Shown: positions 1 through 13,891 of the stretch, piece by piece
Layout of the letters: every line of letters begins with the position of its first letter
Position numbering within the stretch: position 1 is the stretch's first letter
DNA from: Ridgeia piscesae
Taxonomy: Eukaryota; Annelida; Polychaeta; Sabellida; Siboglinidae
Direction of reading: 5' to 3'
Assembly (NCBI GenBank): GCA_025642075.2
Contig: JAODUO010000134.1
Location: forward strand, 160,001 to 224,000
DNA: 64,000 nt
Position numbers and translations under genes: made by a program
The notes under the pieces: generated by a model
Seen by the model: the letters and a program-made list of their open reading frames with translations, nothing else
The model's database searches: none
What the model was told of the DNA's origin: nothing

Positions 1-1
1 G

Positions 2-32
2 TGACGTCAGCGCCCAGGCGACTGCTGATTGG
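2..32. promoter_or_regulatory. CRE-like palindrome plus inverted CCAAT box
   Basis: TGACGTCA, the full cAMP-response-element palindrome, lies at 2-9 and ATTGG (inverted CCAAT) at 28-32. This close pairing occurs in many animal promoters. No transcript can be assigned: the window starts here, so a gene could run either left (minus strand) or right. Chance occurrence is quite possible. Confidence 0.2.
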
Positions 33-1130
33 CTCAGACCAAGCCCAAGGACCGGTCGACGGACACTGTGTTTGTCATGTTGTTGTGTTTTTATTACACT
101 GACACCATCGGAGACATTCGCGTTTAGAATGTCCCTTAGTCGCCGACTGAGGCCTTGTCTTTTTAGTCGTACAAAATCCCGACCGTGCATTTTCCTTAGT
201 CGGCGTCCCCGGCAGACCCCATGAAACTAGTATCGCTTAACCGACTGTCGCTCGGCTGCGTAGCGTCGCCGAGAAGACCGTCTGGCCACTTTATCGGCGT
301 TTGAATGTTATCCGTGGTGGACTAAACAGTGCTACCACCTCGCGGAGCCTGGATAAACCTGCCATAATAGCTGCTTTATAAACAACTGCAAATTTGTATT
401 TCTGCTTATTTGTTCGTGAATATAAGTTGAATTTTGATGTTTTTCATAATATAATGTTATTTGATAAAAAGGTATCCTTATTTAATTTATTATTTCAAAT
501 TCAGCCTGAGAACCAATCAGCGTCTCTACCCTATCCTGTGGCAAGGCCGGCCTGTCTGTAACATCGGCAGCCCATAACGCTACCACGAAATGTTGAGGGG
601 CTGAAAAGTGCTGCCACGTCACGGAACCTGTTTAATTTAGGCTACCATGCAACACAATTTATTGCCGACTAAGCTACTTAAATTGGTTGGTATCCACGGT
701 CAGTTAATCTTACCAGGACCACACTGGGCTTACCAGGCAGTGCGGCTTCTTTGAATTTTTAAATTCGTTCTGCCGTCACCACTGAAACAGACGAGATTGC
801 ATTGCTATCACTTTCATGTCGACCATATTTAGACGGTGTATATGGGCCTACAATATCAAGATACACACATTGATATTAATACAGCACAATATGTTATGCC
901 AGCCTTCAGTGGTACGACAAACGAAACTAAACTGTTGAAGTCGAAGTAGCAATTGTACAACAAGACATAATCCGGTTTGAAGATCAGCACTAGCATTTAA
1001 AATATAAAACGTATTAAAATAAGTATGTATAAGTAAAATAAATAATAATTATTCATTTACAATATAACGTTTTTAAACAATAGAGCTGTGTGACATATGT
1101 TTCGTGACATAATCCACGTGAAGCAACACA
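33..1130. other. Non-coding flank with a weak direct duplication
   Basis: No open frame of interest. Two stretches around 328-360 and 603-640 look like diverged copies of each other (shared core GTGCTACCACCTC / GTGCTGCCACGTC followed by GGAGCCTG / GGAACCTG). From about 960 to 1080 the DNA becomes strongly AT-rich. Nothing else recognised. Confidence 0.4.
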
Positions 1131-1496
<366 letters not shown>

Positions 1497-1835
1497 AGTC
1501 CTTCTTTACCCCAGCTGTTACCTGGGCTAATGACGTTACCACCACCGCCAGCAGCAGGTTGTTTCCGCCTTGTCAAAATAGATGGAGAATCACGGTACAA
1601 CGTCATCGCCACCGAAGGGTGATAGTATGACGACAGTTCCCCGGCAGAAACACTAACGAATATGATGATGTCAGCTGAATCAATTGTACAGAGTTACTGA
1701 TTTCGTCGGTCACGACTGTATCACCCGTGAGAACAACTGTACACGTTCCCATAAATCCCGGTGTAGTTACCCGTTCAACCATTCCCATGAGCAGTTGAGC
1801 GGTGCTGTCTTTTCTAATATTTTTTGCTATTACAT
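1497..1835. other. Non-coding spacer
   Basis: No recognisable gene or RNA; only short random open frames. It separates the CA repeat from an antisense SINE remnant. Confidence 0.4.
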
Positions 1836-1837
1836 AT

Positions 1838-2015
1838 TATATGCTCACACTCGACTCCCTGGCAGATCTGCTCAATCAAACACCATCGCCACCTGATTGG
1901 GAAGCATTCAGCTGCGCTACAAATAATGTGCTAATCGTATATATTATACGAAGCATTGCCGATAGCCAGGTACTCATCATTCATACCGCCGAGTAACTGG
2001 GGCAAAAACAGTGAA
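1838..2015 (-). mobile_element. tRNA-derived SINE, antisense partial copy
   Basis: The reverse complement shares ordered blocks with the plus-strand copies near 42.4, 44.7 and 61.4 kb: a CAGTT-ACTC-GGTATGAATGAGTACCTGGCTAT segment, then CTGAATGCTTCCCA, GATGGTGTTTGATTGA and TCTGCCAGGGA in the same order and similar spacing. The 5' tRNA-like head and the 3' tail are not clearly preserved. The family assignment rests on comparison inside this window. Confidence 0.7.
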
Positions 2016-2667
2016 CACATTTGGCCACTATTCATCACGGCAGCACAGGATTCGAAGCCGAATTCTTTCGACTGTGATTCCAATGCCTTGGCCTACTCTG
2101 CTCCGTGGCTCGTCTTGCTGGAGAGGAACATCTCATGGCGCGAGACAATGCAACAGTTGTTTAGAACTATGGGGAGCCTTTCACAATGTCCATCAAACAT
2201 GTCATTAGCAGGTCTTCTAGTTTTATACATGTAATAGGTGCACATGTTCTAAATTCATACGCAATGTATTTTCTATGTACACAAAAAACATTTGACAACA
2301 CATTTGCTCGTTCTGCTGACACCATTTATAATACTACATGTAGCATCCAGAAGCCACCAGGTGGCGCTGCTTTACCAACGATACGAATAATGGAATGGTC
2401 ACACATGAGTTGTGTAGGTCAAGGGCACACAGGCAAGTCATTGAACGGGCGGTCAGCCAGGTCAGTCATATGGAGTGAGACCACGTATAGATCTATGGGT
2501 AACAACAACAACGTGCGATGTAAATGTTTTATTCTTTCCTTCGACATAAGGTGAATCGCTTACGTTACGACTACCTAGTATTCTTGTGATCTAGTTGAGA
2601 AGATGTTTAACTTGCATAACAATATTATATGGGGTGTATGCAGGAGATGTTTAAGGAAACAAGATTA
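2016..2667. other. Non-coding spacer
   Basis: No recognisable gene. Short open frames around 1956-2234 and 2186-2554 have no motif and no coding character, and the first overlaps the SINE remnant. Confidence 0.4.
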
Positions 2668-5600
2668 ACGACCCATGCCATTTTGAAGCTATCAGTGTTC
2701 CCGCGCAACGAATCATGACATTCTGAAGCTATCAGTGTCCCCGCACAACGACTCATGACATTCTGAAGCTATCAGTGTTCCCGCACAACGACTCATGACA
2801 TTCTGAAGCTATCAGTGTCCCCGCACAACGACTCATGACATTCTGAAGCTATCAGTGTCCCCGCACAACGACTCATGACATTCTGAAGCTATCAGTGTCC
2901 CCGCACAACGACTCATGACATTCTGAAGCGATCAGTGTCCCCGCACAACGACTCATGACATTCTGAAGCTATCAGTGTCCCCGCACAACGACTCGTGACA
3001 TTCTGAAGCTATCAGTGTCCTCGCACAACGACTCATGACATTCTGAAGCTATCAGTGTCCCCGCGCAACGAATCATGACATTCTGAAGCGATCAGTGTCC
3101 CGCGAAACGAATCATGACATTCTGAAGCTATCAGTGTCCCCGCACAACGACTCATGACATTCTGAAGCTATCAGTGTCCCCGCACAACGACTCATGACAT
3201 TCTGAAGCTATCAGTGTCCTCGCACAACGACTCATGACATTCTGAAGCTATCAGTGTCCCCGCGCAACGAATCATGACATTCTGAAGCGATCAGTGTCCC
3301 GCGAAACGAATCATGACATTCTGAAGCTATCAGTGTCCCCGCACAACGACTCATGACATTCTGAAGCTATCAGTGTCCCCGCACAACGACTCATGACATT
3401 CTGAAGCTATCAGTGTCCCCGCACAACGAATCATGACATTCTGAAGCGATCAGTGTCCCCGCGAAACGAATCATGACATTCTGAAGCTATCAGTGTCCCC
3501 GCACAACGACTCATGACATTCTGAAGCTATCAGTGTCCCCGCACAACGACTCATGACATTCTAAGAATTCCCGCACAACGACTCATGACATTCTGAAGCT
3601 ATCAGTGTCCCCGCACAACGAATCATGACATTCTGAAGCTATCAGTGTCCCGCGCAACGACTCATGACATTCTGAAGCTATCAGTGTCCCCGCACAACGA
3701 CTCATGACATTCTGAAGCTATCAGTGTCCCCGCACAACGAATCATGACATTCTGAAGCGATCAGTGTCCCGCGAAACGAATCATGACATTCTGAAGCTAT
3801 CAGTGTCCCCGCACAACGACTCATGACATTCTGAAGCTATCAGTGTCCCCGCACAACGACTCATGACATTCTGAAGCTATCAGTGTCCCGCACAACGACT
3901 CATGACATTCTGAAGCTATCAGTGTCCTCGCACAACGACTCATGACATTCTGAAGCTATCAGTGTCCCCGCACAACGACTCAGTGACATTCTGAAGCTAT
4001 CAGTGTCCTCGCACAACGACTCATGACATTCTGAAGCTATCAGTGTCCCCGCGCAACGAATCATGACATTCTGAAGCGATCAGTGTCCCCGCGCAAACGA
4101 ACTCATGACATTCTGAAGCTATCAGTGTCCCGCACAACGACTCATGACATTCTGAAGCTATCAGTGTCCCCGCACAACGACTCATGACATTCTGAAGCTA
4201 TCAGTGTCCCCGCACAACGACTCGTGACATTCTGAAGCTATCAGTGTCCTCGCACAACGACTCATGACATTCTGAAGCTATCAGTGTCCCCGCACAACGA
4301 TCATGACATTCTGAAGCTATCAGTGTCCCCGCACAACGACTCGTGACATTCTGAAGCTATCAGTGTCCCCGCACAACGACTCATGACATTCTGAAGCTAT
4401 CAGTGTCCCCGCACAACGACTCATGACATTCTGAAGCTATCAGTGTCCCCGCACAACGACTCATGACATTCTGAAGCTATCAGTGTCCCCGCACAACGAA
4501 TCATGACATTCTGAAGCGATCAGTGTCCCCGCGCAACGAATCATGACATTCTGAAGCTATCAGTGTCCCCGCAAGAATCAACGACTCTCGCATGACATTC
4601 TGAAGCTATCAGTGTCCTCGCACAACGACTCATGACATTCTGAAGCTATCAGTGTCCCCGCACAACGACTCTGACATTCTGAAGCTATCAGTGTCCCCGC
4701 ACAACGACTCCTGACATTCTGAAGCTATCAGTGTCCTCGCACAACGACTCATGACATTCTGAAGCTATCAGTGTCCCCGCACAACGACTCATGACATTCT
4801 GAAGCTATCAGTGTCCCCGCACAACGACTCATGACATTCTGAAGCTATCAGTGTCCCCGCACAACGACTCCTGACATTCTGAAGCTATCAGTGTCCCCGC
4901 ACAACGACTCATGACATTTTGAAGCTATCAGTGTCCCCGCACAACGACTCATGACATTCTGAAACTATCAGTGTCCCCGCACAACGACTCATGACATTCT
5001 GAAGCTATCAGTGTCCCCGCACAACGACTCATGACATTTTGAAGCTATCAGTGTCCCCGCACAACGACTCATGACATTCTGAAGCTATCAGTGTCCCGCA
5101 CAACGACTCATGACATTCTGAAGCTATCAGTGTCCCCGCACAACGAATCATGACATTCTGAAGCTATCAGTGTCCTCGCACAACGACTCATGACATTCTG
5201 AAGCTATCAGTGTCCCCGCACAACGACTCATGACATTCTGAAACTATCAGTGTCCCCGCACAACGACTCATGACATTCTGAAGCTATCAGTGTCCTCGCA
5301 CAACGACTCATGACATTCTGAAGCTATCAGTGTCCCCGCACAACGACTCATGACATTCTGAAACTATCAGTGTCCCCGCACAACGACTCATGACATTCTG
5401 AAGCTATCAGTGTCCCCGCACAACGACTCATGACATTCTGAAGCTATCAGTGTCCTCGCACAACGACTCATGACATTCTGAAGCTATCAGTGTCCCCGCA
5501 CAACGACTCATGACATTCTGAAGCTATCAGTGTCCCCGCACAACGACTCATGACATTCTGAAACTATCAGTGTCCCCGCACAACGACTCATGACATTCTG

Positions 5601-8600
5601 AAGCTATCAGTGTCCCCGCACAACGACTCATGACATTCTGAAGCTATCAGTGTCCCCGCACAACGACTCATGACATTCTGAAGCTATCAGTGTCCCCGCA
5701 CAACGACTCATGACATTCTGAAGCTATCAGTGTCCCCGCACAACGACTCTGACATTCTGAAGCTATCAGTGTCCCCGCACAACGACTCATGACATTCTGA
5801 AACTATCAGTGTCCCGCACAACGACTCATGACATTCTGAAGCTATCAGTGTCCCCGCACAACGACTCATGACATTCTGAAGCTATCAGTGTCCCCGCGCA
5901 ACGACTCATGACATTATGAAGCTATCAGTGTCCCCGCACAACGACTCATGACATTCTGAAGCTATCAGTGTCCCGCACAACGACTCATGACATTCTGAAG
6001 CTATCAGTGTCCCCGCACAACGACTCATGACATTCTGAAGCTATCAGTGTCCCCGCACAACGACTCATGACATTCTGAAACTATCAGTGTCCCCGCACAA
6101 CGACTCATGACATTCTGAAGCTATCAGTGTCCCCGCACAACGACTCATGACATTCTGAAGCTATCAGTGTCCCCGCAACGACTCTGACATTCTGAAGCTA
6201 TCAGTGTCCCCGCACAACGACTCATGACATTCTGAAGCTATCAGTGTCCCCGCACAACGACTCATGACATTCTGAAGCTATCAGTGTCCCCGCACAACGA
6301 CTCATGACATTCTGAAGCTATCAGTGTCCCCGCACAACGACTCATGACATTCTGAAGCTATCAGTGTCCCGCGCAACGACTCATGACATTCTGAAGCTAT
6401 CAGTGTCCCGCGCAACGACTCATGACATTCTGAAGCGATCAGTGTCCCGCACAACGACTCATGACATTCTGAAGCTATCAGTGTCCCGCGCAACGACTCA
6501 TGACATTCTGAAGCTATCAGTGTCCCCGCACAACGACTCATGACATTCTGAAGCTATCAGTGTCCCCGCACAACGACTCATGACATTCTGAAACTATCAG
6601 TGTCCCCGCACAACGACTCATGACATTCTGAAGCTATCAGTGTCCCCGCACAACGACTCATGACATTCTGAAACTATCAGTGTCCCCGCACAACGACTCA
6701 TGACATTCTGAAGCTATCAGTGTCCCCGCACAACGACTCATGACATTCTGAAGCTATCAGTGTCCCCGCGCAACGACTCATGACATTATGAAGCTATCAG
6801 TGTCCCCGCACAACGACTCATGACATTCTGAAGCTATCAGTGTCCCCGCACAACGACTCATGACATTCTGAAGCTATCAGTGTCCCCGCACAACGACTCA
6901 TGACATTCTGAAGCTATCAGTGTCCCCGCACAACGACTCATGACATTCTGAAACTATCAGTGTCCCCGCACAACGACTCATGACATTCTGAAGCTATCAG
7001 TGTCCCCGCACAACGACTCATGACATTCTGAAGCTATCAGTGTCCCCGCACAACGACTCATGACATTCTGAAGCTATCAGTGTCCCCGCGCAACGACTCA
7101 TGACATTATGAAGCTATCAGTGTCCCCGCACAACGACTCATGACATTCTGAAGCTATCAGTGTCCCCGCACAACGACTCATGACATTCTGAAGCTATCAG
7201 TGTCCCGCGCAACGACTCATGACATTCTGAAGCTATCAGTGTCCCGCGCAACGACTCATGACATTCTGAAGCATCAGTGTCCCCGCCAAGACTGACATTC
7301 TGAAGCTATCAGTGTCCCGCGCAACGACTCATGACATTCTGAAGCTATCAGTGTCCTCGCACAACGACTCATGACATTCTGAAGCTATCAGTGTCCCCGC
7401 ACAACGACTCATGACATTCTGAAGCTATCAGTGTCCCCGCACAACGACTCATGACATTCTGAAGCTATCAGTGTCCCCGCACAACGACTCATGACATTCT
7501 GAAACTATCCAGTGTCCCCGCACAACGACTCATGACATTCTGAAGCTATCAGTGTCCCCGCACAACGACTCATGACATTCTGAAGCTATCAGTGTCCCCG
7601 CGCAACGACTCATGACATTATGAAGCTATCAGTGTCCCCGCACAACGACTCATGACATTCTGAAGCTATCAGTGTCCCCGCACAACGACTCATGACATTC
7701 TGAAGCTATCAGTGTCCCCGCACAACGACTCATGACATTCTGAAGCTATCAGTGTCCCCGCACAACGACTCATGACATTCTGAAACTATCAGTGTCCCCG
7801 CACAACGACTCATGACATTCTGAAGCTATCAGTGTCCCCGCACAACGACTCATGACATTCTGAAGCTATCAGTGTCCCCGCACAACGACTCATGACATTC
7901 TGAAGCTACCAGTGTCCCCCGATCATCAATGAAGCTATCAGTGTCCCCGCACAACGACTCATGACATTCTGAAGCTATCAGTGTCCCCGCACAACGACTC
8001 ATGACATTCTGAAGCTATCAGTGTCCCGCGCAACGACTCATGACATTCTGAAGCTATCAGTGTCCCGCGCAACGACTCATGACATTCTGAAGCGATCAGT
8101 GTCCCCGCACAACGACTCATGACATTCTGAAGCTATCAGTGTCCCGCACAACGACTCATGACATTCTGAAGCTATCAGTGTCCCCGCGCAACGACTCATG
8201 ACATTATGAAGCTATCAGTGTCCCCGCACAACGACTCATGACATTCTGAAGCTATCAGTGTCCCCGCACAACGACTCATGACATTCTGAAGCTATCAGTG
8301 TCCCCGCACAACGACTCGTGACATTCTGAAGCTATCAGTGTCCCCGCACAACGACTCATGACATTCTGAAGCTATCAGTGTCCCGCGCAACGACTCATGA
8401 CATTATGAAGCTATCAGTGTCCCCGCACAACGACTCATGACATTCTGAAGCTATCAGTGTCCCGCGCAACGACTCATGACATTCTGAAGCTATCAGTGTC
8501 CCCGCACAACGACTCATGACATTCTGAAACTATCAGTGTCCCCGCACAACGACTCATGACATTCTGAAGCTATCAGTGTCCCCGCGCAACGACTCATGAC

Positions 8601-10070
8601 ATTATGAAGCTATCAGTGTCCCCGCACAACGACTCATGACATTCTGAAGCTATCAGTGTCCCCGCACAACGACTCATGACATTCTGAAGCTATCAGTGTC
8701 CCGCGCAACGACTCATGACATTCTGAAGCTATCAGTGTCCCGCGCAACGACTCATGACATTCTGAAGCGATCAGTGTCCCCGCACAACGACTCATGACAT
8801 TCTGAAGCTATCAGTGTCCCGCGCAACGACTCATGACATTCTGAAGCTATCAGTGTCCTCGCACAACGACTCATGACATTCTGAAGCTATCAGTGTCCCC
8901 GCACAACGACTCATGACATTCTGAAACTATCAGTGTCCCCGCACAACGACTCATGACATTCTGAAGCTATCAGTGTCCCCGCACAACGACTCATGACATT
9001 CTGAAACTATCAGTGTCCCCGCACAACGACTCATGACATTCTGAAGCTATCAGTGTCCCCGCACAACGACTCATGACATTCTGAAGCTATCAGTGTCCCC
9101 GCGCAACGACTCATGACATTCTGAAGCTATCAGTGTCCCCGCACAACGACTCATGACATTCTGAAGCTATCAGTGTCCCCGCACAACGACTCATGACATT
9201 CTGAAGCTATCAGTGTCCCCGCACAACGACTCATGACATTCTGAAGCTATCAGTGTCCCCGCACAACGACTCATGACATTCTGAAACTATCAGTGTCCCG
9301 CACAACGACTCATGACATTCTGAAGCTATCAGTGTCCCCGCACAACGACTCATGACATTCTGAAGCTATCAGTGTCCCCGCACAACGACTCATGACATTC
9401 TGAAGCTATCAGTGTCCCCGCGCAACGACTCATGACATTATGAAGCTATCAGTGTCCCCGCACAACGACTCATGACATTCTGAAGCTATCAGTGTCCCCG
9501 CACAACGACTCATGACATTCTGAAGCTATCAGTGTCCCGCGCAACGACTCATGACATTCTGAAGCTATCAGTGTCCCGCGCAACGACTCATGACATTCTG
9601 AAGCGATCAGTGTCCCCGCACAACGACTCATGACATTCTGAAGCTATCAGTGTCCCGCGCAACGACTCATGACATTCTGAAGCTATCAGTGTCCCCGCGC
9701 AACGACTCATGACATTATGAAGCTATCAGTGTCCCCGCACAACGACTCATGACATTCTGAAGCTATCAGTGTCCCCGCACAACGACTCATGACATTCTGA
9801 AGCTATCAGTGTCCCCGCACAACGACTCGTGACATTCTGAAGCTATCAGTGTCCCCGCACAACGACTCATGACATTCTGAAACTATCAGTGTCCCGCGCA
9901 ACGACTCATGACATTATGAAGCTATCAGTGTCCCCGCACAACGACTCATGACATTCTGAAACTATCAGGGTCCCGCGGAACGACTCATGACATTATGAAG
10001 CTATCAGTGTCCCCGCACAACGACTCATGACATTCTGAAACTATCAGTGTCCCCGCGCAACATTCTGAAG
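2668..10070. repeat. 7.4-kb satellite-like array, 40-bp unit
   Basis: About 185 head-to-tail copies of a 40-bp unit containing GACTCATGACATTCTGAAGC followed by TATCAGTGTCCCCGCACAAC. Most units differ at a few fixed positions: CCCCGC versus CCCGC or CCTCGC, CACAAC versus GCGCAAC, CATTCTG versus CATTATG, GAAGC versus GAAAC. Deletion variants of 39 bp are common. Variant units recur in similar order (for example the CATTATG type at about 6785 and 7105, 320 bp or eight units apart), which indicates block duplication. A minus-strand open frame at 6302-6541 exists only because several 39-bp units occur in succession; it is not a gene. Confidence 0.98.
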
Positions 10071-10440
10071 CGACGTTGCGTTGCGTCGTGACGTTGTATT
10101 GTCCGCAGGACTGCTATTGAAACCTGTCTCTATTATTGGTCTTTACTGAGTCGGATCCACACACAAAAAGCGCACAGTAGCGCAGGACGCATAGATCTAA
10201 TCATCAAGCTCGTTAAGCTAAACTTGCAACCCGGTGCAACAATACTACCTAAGTGACCGCGTACACTGCGCTCGACAATGCGACGCTATCCGTATATCCT
10301 AACGTTAACGTTAACGTTAAGTAACATCGACAATAATAACAATTATAAAAGCAACACTAATTAATGCACTTGTACATAGAATGGATGTTACAGCGAACAT
10401 GTCTATACATGCAGATACGAGCTACAAGTTTAAATATATA
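10071..10440. other. Spacer with a short AACGTT run
   Basis: Mostly unique non-coding sequence between two arrays. It contains three tandem AACGTT units at about 10302-10320 and an AT-rich tail. No gene seen. Confidence 0.5.
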
Positions 10441-11060
10441 TCGACCGACCGACCGACCGACCGACCGACCGACCGACCGACCGACCGACCGACCGACCGA
10501 CCGACCGACCGACCGACCGACCGACCGACCGACCGACCGACCGACCGACCGACCGACCGACCGACCGACCGACCGACCGACCGACCGACCGACCGACCGA
10601 CCGACCGACCGACCGACCGACCGACCGACCGACCGACCGACCGACCGACCGACCGACCGACCGACCGACCGACCGACCGACCGACCGACCGACCGACCGA
10701 CCGACCGACCGACCGACCGACCGACCGACCGACCGACCGACCGACCGACCGACCGACCGACCGACCGACCGACCGACCGACCGACCGACCGACCGACCGA
10801 CCGACCGACCGACCGACCGACCGACCGACCGACCGACCGACCGACCGACCGACCGACCGACCGACCACCGACCGACCGACCGACCGACCGACGACCGACG
10901 ACCGACCGACCGACCGACCGACCCGACCGACCGACCGACCGACCGACCGACCGACCGACCGACCGACCGACCGACCGACCGACCGACCGACCGACCGACC
11001 GACCGACCGACCGACCGACCGACCGACCGACCGACCGACCGACCGACCGACCGACCGAGA
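10441..11060. repeat. (GACC)n tetranucleotide array
   Basis: About 620 bp of CGAC/GACC tetranucleotide, nearly perfect up to 10862, with a few 3-bp slips and one extra C between 10863 and 10925, then perfect again. Open on both strands (PTDR and SVGR polymers) as an artefact of the repeat. There is one CpG in every 4 bp, making it a dense potential methylation target. Confidence 0.98.
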
Positions 11061-12576
11061 CGTGACGTACCAAGACAACGGTCACAGAGTGACGCTGAAG
11101 CCGTGTACTCTGCTCAATCCTAAAATGTCATCATGCTTCGAAGTAGCAATTTGGCTGCTCTGAATTGTTCATGTTGGCAAAAACAGTACACAACAGTTGC
11201 ACAAACTAACAAAATGTATCCACCATAAAGATTAAAATATTTATGTTATAATTATAACCAAACATACATGTCGCAATGAAGTAGTTCATCTCATTTTAGT
11301 AGTATACAATGTATGTCAAAGATGTCATTACACAAGGGGTATAATATAGTTTCAATACGTGAAGCTACACGCAGCGAGTATATGAATTTGTCAGTAGACT
11401 AAACGTCGGATAAAGAAAGCAAACGTCTGGATTCCTATAGTTTTAGTCTTAATTAATTTTACGCTTTATACGAGTATATCATTGCTGCTTTATAAGAGAA
11501 TAAAAATTGACGTTATGAATAGATATATCCACCTTAGCTAAAAATACAATCAAACCAGTGCAGGTACTTAATAAGTGTCGAAAACGTACATGATCAGTAG
11601 CTGTTGATAATCCTCCTTACAAAGTTGTCAACACTTCGTCTGCAATATTCACGTTGCCAGTGAGGAATGGATACGTTATCGATATTGCTAGAAACGACGT
11701 CTGGTTACCAATAATTACACGCCGACTGATTCAAAAGCAAGACTGAGGGGTTGTGTCAAAACGTTCAATTACGTTCTAAATAAATCACTCGACCAAATAC
11801 ATGTGCCTACCAAGCTGTTTGATGTTTACAAATGCTAATATGCTTAACTCATGTTGTAATTGTTTAATACAATAATGGAGAAAAAACAGACTAAGCCATA
11901 ACGTTCGTAAGGGCCGATGGATCACTACGAGTTAGTCCCCTAGTCGCTGACGTGTGGCAAGTCACGTGACTGTCTACCATTGCTGCCATTATTACAAAGA
12001 GTATCGGCTTTGTATACACGGTGGACGTCGCCTAGTTTCTAATGAATACATTCCTAGAAGACACATGGTGCTGCTATTTTGTAGTTATGCTTATAATGGT
12101 ATATATAGGCACATATAATTAGCCTGCTACTGCAATCATACCGACAACGACTAAGTATTATAGCAGCCTGTGCAACTACTACACGGCGCGTCTCATCCGC
12201 TGTCCTATGTTTCTTTACGAACGGCTTGATAAGATCAAACAACTCAGGCGGTCGCTTCAACGTTAATCTGTAATTACAGATCACCGTACACATAGTAGAG
12301 CATAACACACGAAACCACATGCATTCAGAAACAATCTGTCTACAAGCACACTCCCGACACAGCCTAATGTTACAGTAATGGTAGTGGTGGGGTCGCCGTG
12401 GCGGCGGCGGCGGCGGCTGTGGCGGTGTAGAAATAAAAGTAGTGTGACAATGTGTCTTTGCAGGCGTGACACCGCTGCAGTCAAGTGCTAGTGCTGCTCA
12501 GAGTTCTGCGACTTTGTGAACTGGTGCAGTGATTGCGTTTCATTTGGAACATTACTACTTGGGATTATCACTCTTA
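11061..12576. other. Non-coding intergenic sequence
   Basis: About 1.5 kb of AT-rich DNA with no open frame longer than 88 codons and no recognisable domain. A (GGC)n-like run lies at about 12397-12420. Nothing else supported. Confidence 0.4.
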
Positions 12577-12905
12577 TCACTGTCTCTGTCTCTGTCTCTG
12601 TCTCTGTCTCTGTCTCTGTCTCTGTCTCTGTCTCTGTCTCTGTCTCTGTCTCTGTCTCTGTCTCTGTCTCTGTCTCTGTCTCTGTCTCTGTCTCTGTCTC
12701 TGTCTCTGTCTCTGTCTCTGTCTCTGTCTCTGTTCGTCTCTGTCTCTGTCTCTGTCTCTGTCTCTGTCTCTGTCTCTGTTCTGTCTCTGTCTCTGTCTCT
12801 GTCTCTGTCTCTGCTCTGCTCTGCCTCTGTCTTGTCTCTGTCTGTCTCTGCTCTGTCTCTTCTCGTCTGCTCTGTCTCTGCTCGTCTCGTCTCTGTCTCT
12901 CCTCT
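12577..12905. repeat. (TCTCTG)n hexanucleotide array
   Basis: Regular TCTCTG units to about 12735, then increasingly degenerate (TCGTCTG, CTGCTCTG) to about 12905. Leu-Ser, Val-Ser and Cys-Leu polymers in the forward frames are artefacts. Confidence 0.97.
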
Positions 12906-13152
<247 letters not shown>

Positions 13153-13167
13153 TCTCTCAGCTTCCTC

Positions 13168-13193
13168 AATTCTAAGATCATGATCTTAGAATT
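13168..13193. repeat. 26-bp perfect palindrome
   Basis: AATTCTAAGATCA followed at once by its exact reverse complement, placed just after the (TA)n tract. It may be part of a foldback or MITE remnant. No target-site duplication recognised. Confidence 0.8.
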
Positions 13194-13891
13194 AAGGGAG
13201 ACTGGCGAGACCATGGAGCAGACAAGAGGTTAGCGCAAGATATACATATGTGGAAACAGCATGCTGAAGCATTCGCTGAACCGTGGGACACTACGGCTGC
13301 ATAATGGTGATGATGACGGTGATGATAATTATTATAATTGTTCATATAATGATAGTGGCGCCACACGGTGGACCCATCGTGAACCTCAAAGATTCGGCGA
13401 ATAGACAAAGGCCGCAAATTCTGTCAGACGGTAGCATTTATTACTTTTCGCGCATTTTGTCACAATGTCGTTTATAATTAATGATACTGTTATAAGAATT
13501 ACAGCTGTATACCGTACCTCTATTCACTACACGGTATTCACACGGTATACGGTATGTACGATCTTGTACTGGTGGCGCCACACCGTAGCTTGCTGTGACA
13601 ACGCCATCTGCTTTTGCGTACGTGCGTTTTCTGGATGTTTGTATGCGTTGAATCTCGTATTTTCGTTCAGTTGTATGACTTATATTGTTGTTGAAGATTC
13701 AAAAGTATTGTAAGTTGGTGATATAACATACCGTATGGAATAGTGGTTTGGATAATTAAACACGGTTTCAAAACCGCATAGAATACAACCCCGTTGGGCA
13801 ACCCCATGCTTTGCCCATCAGATCAGCCCATGGCCATGCGCTGTGGCCATGCCCATGGACCGTGGTATACCGCCTGGCTAATAACTATGCT
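13194..13891. other. Non-coding spacer
   Basis: No gene recognised. The short frames at 13283-13477 and 13465-13713 carry no recognisable motif. Small repeats of an ACGGTATAC type occur around 13510-13555. Confidence 0.4.

Noticed and set aside
2668..10070. CRISPR-like array
   Set aside because: Units are contiguous with no unique spacers, the surrounding DNA is eukaryotic, and no cas-type genes exist in the window. The same holds for every other array here.
10302..10320. Telomere-like AACGTT hexanucleotide run
   Set aside because: Only three units, and not the TTAGGG-type repeat of animals; a simple short tandem repeat.
10357..11163. Open frames of 218-260 codons through the GACC repeat (PTDR / SVGR polymers)
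   Set aside because: The 4-bp repeat has no stop codon in any frame, so all frames are open on both strands; flanks have no coding features.
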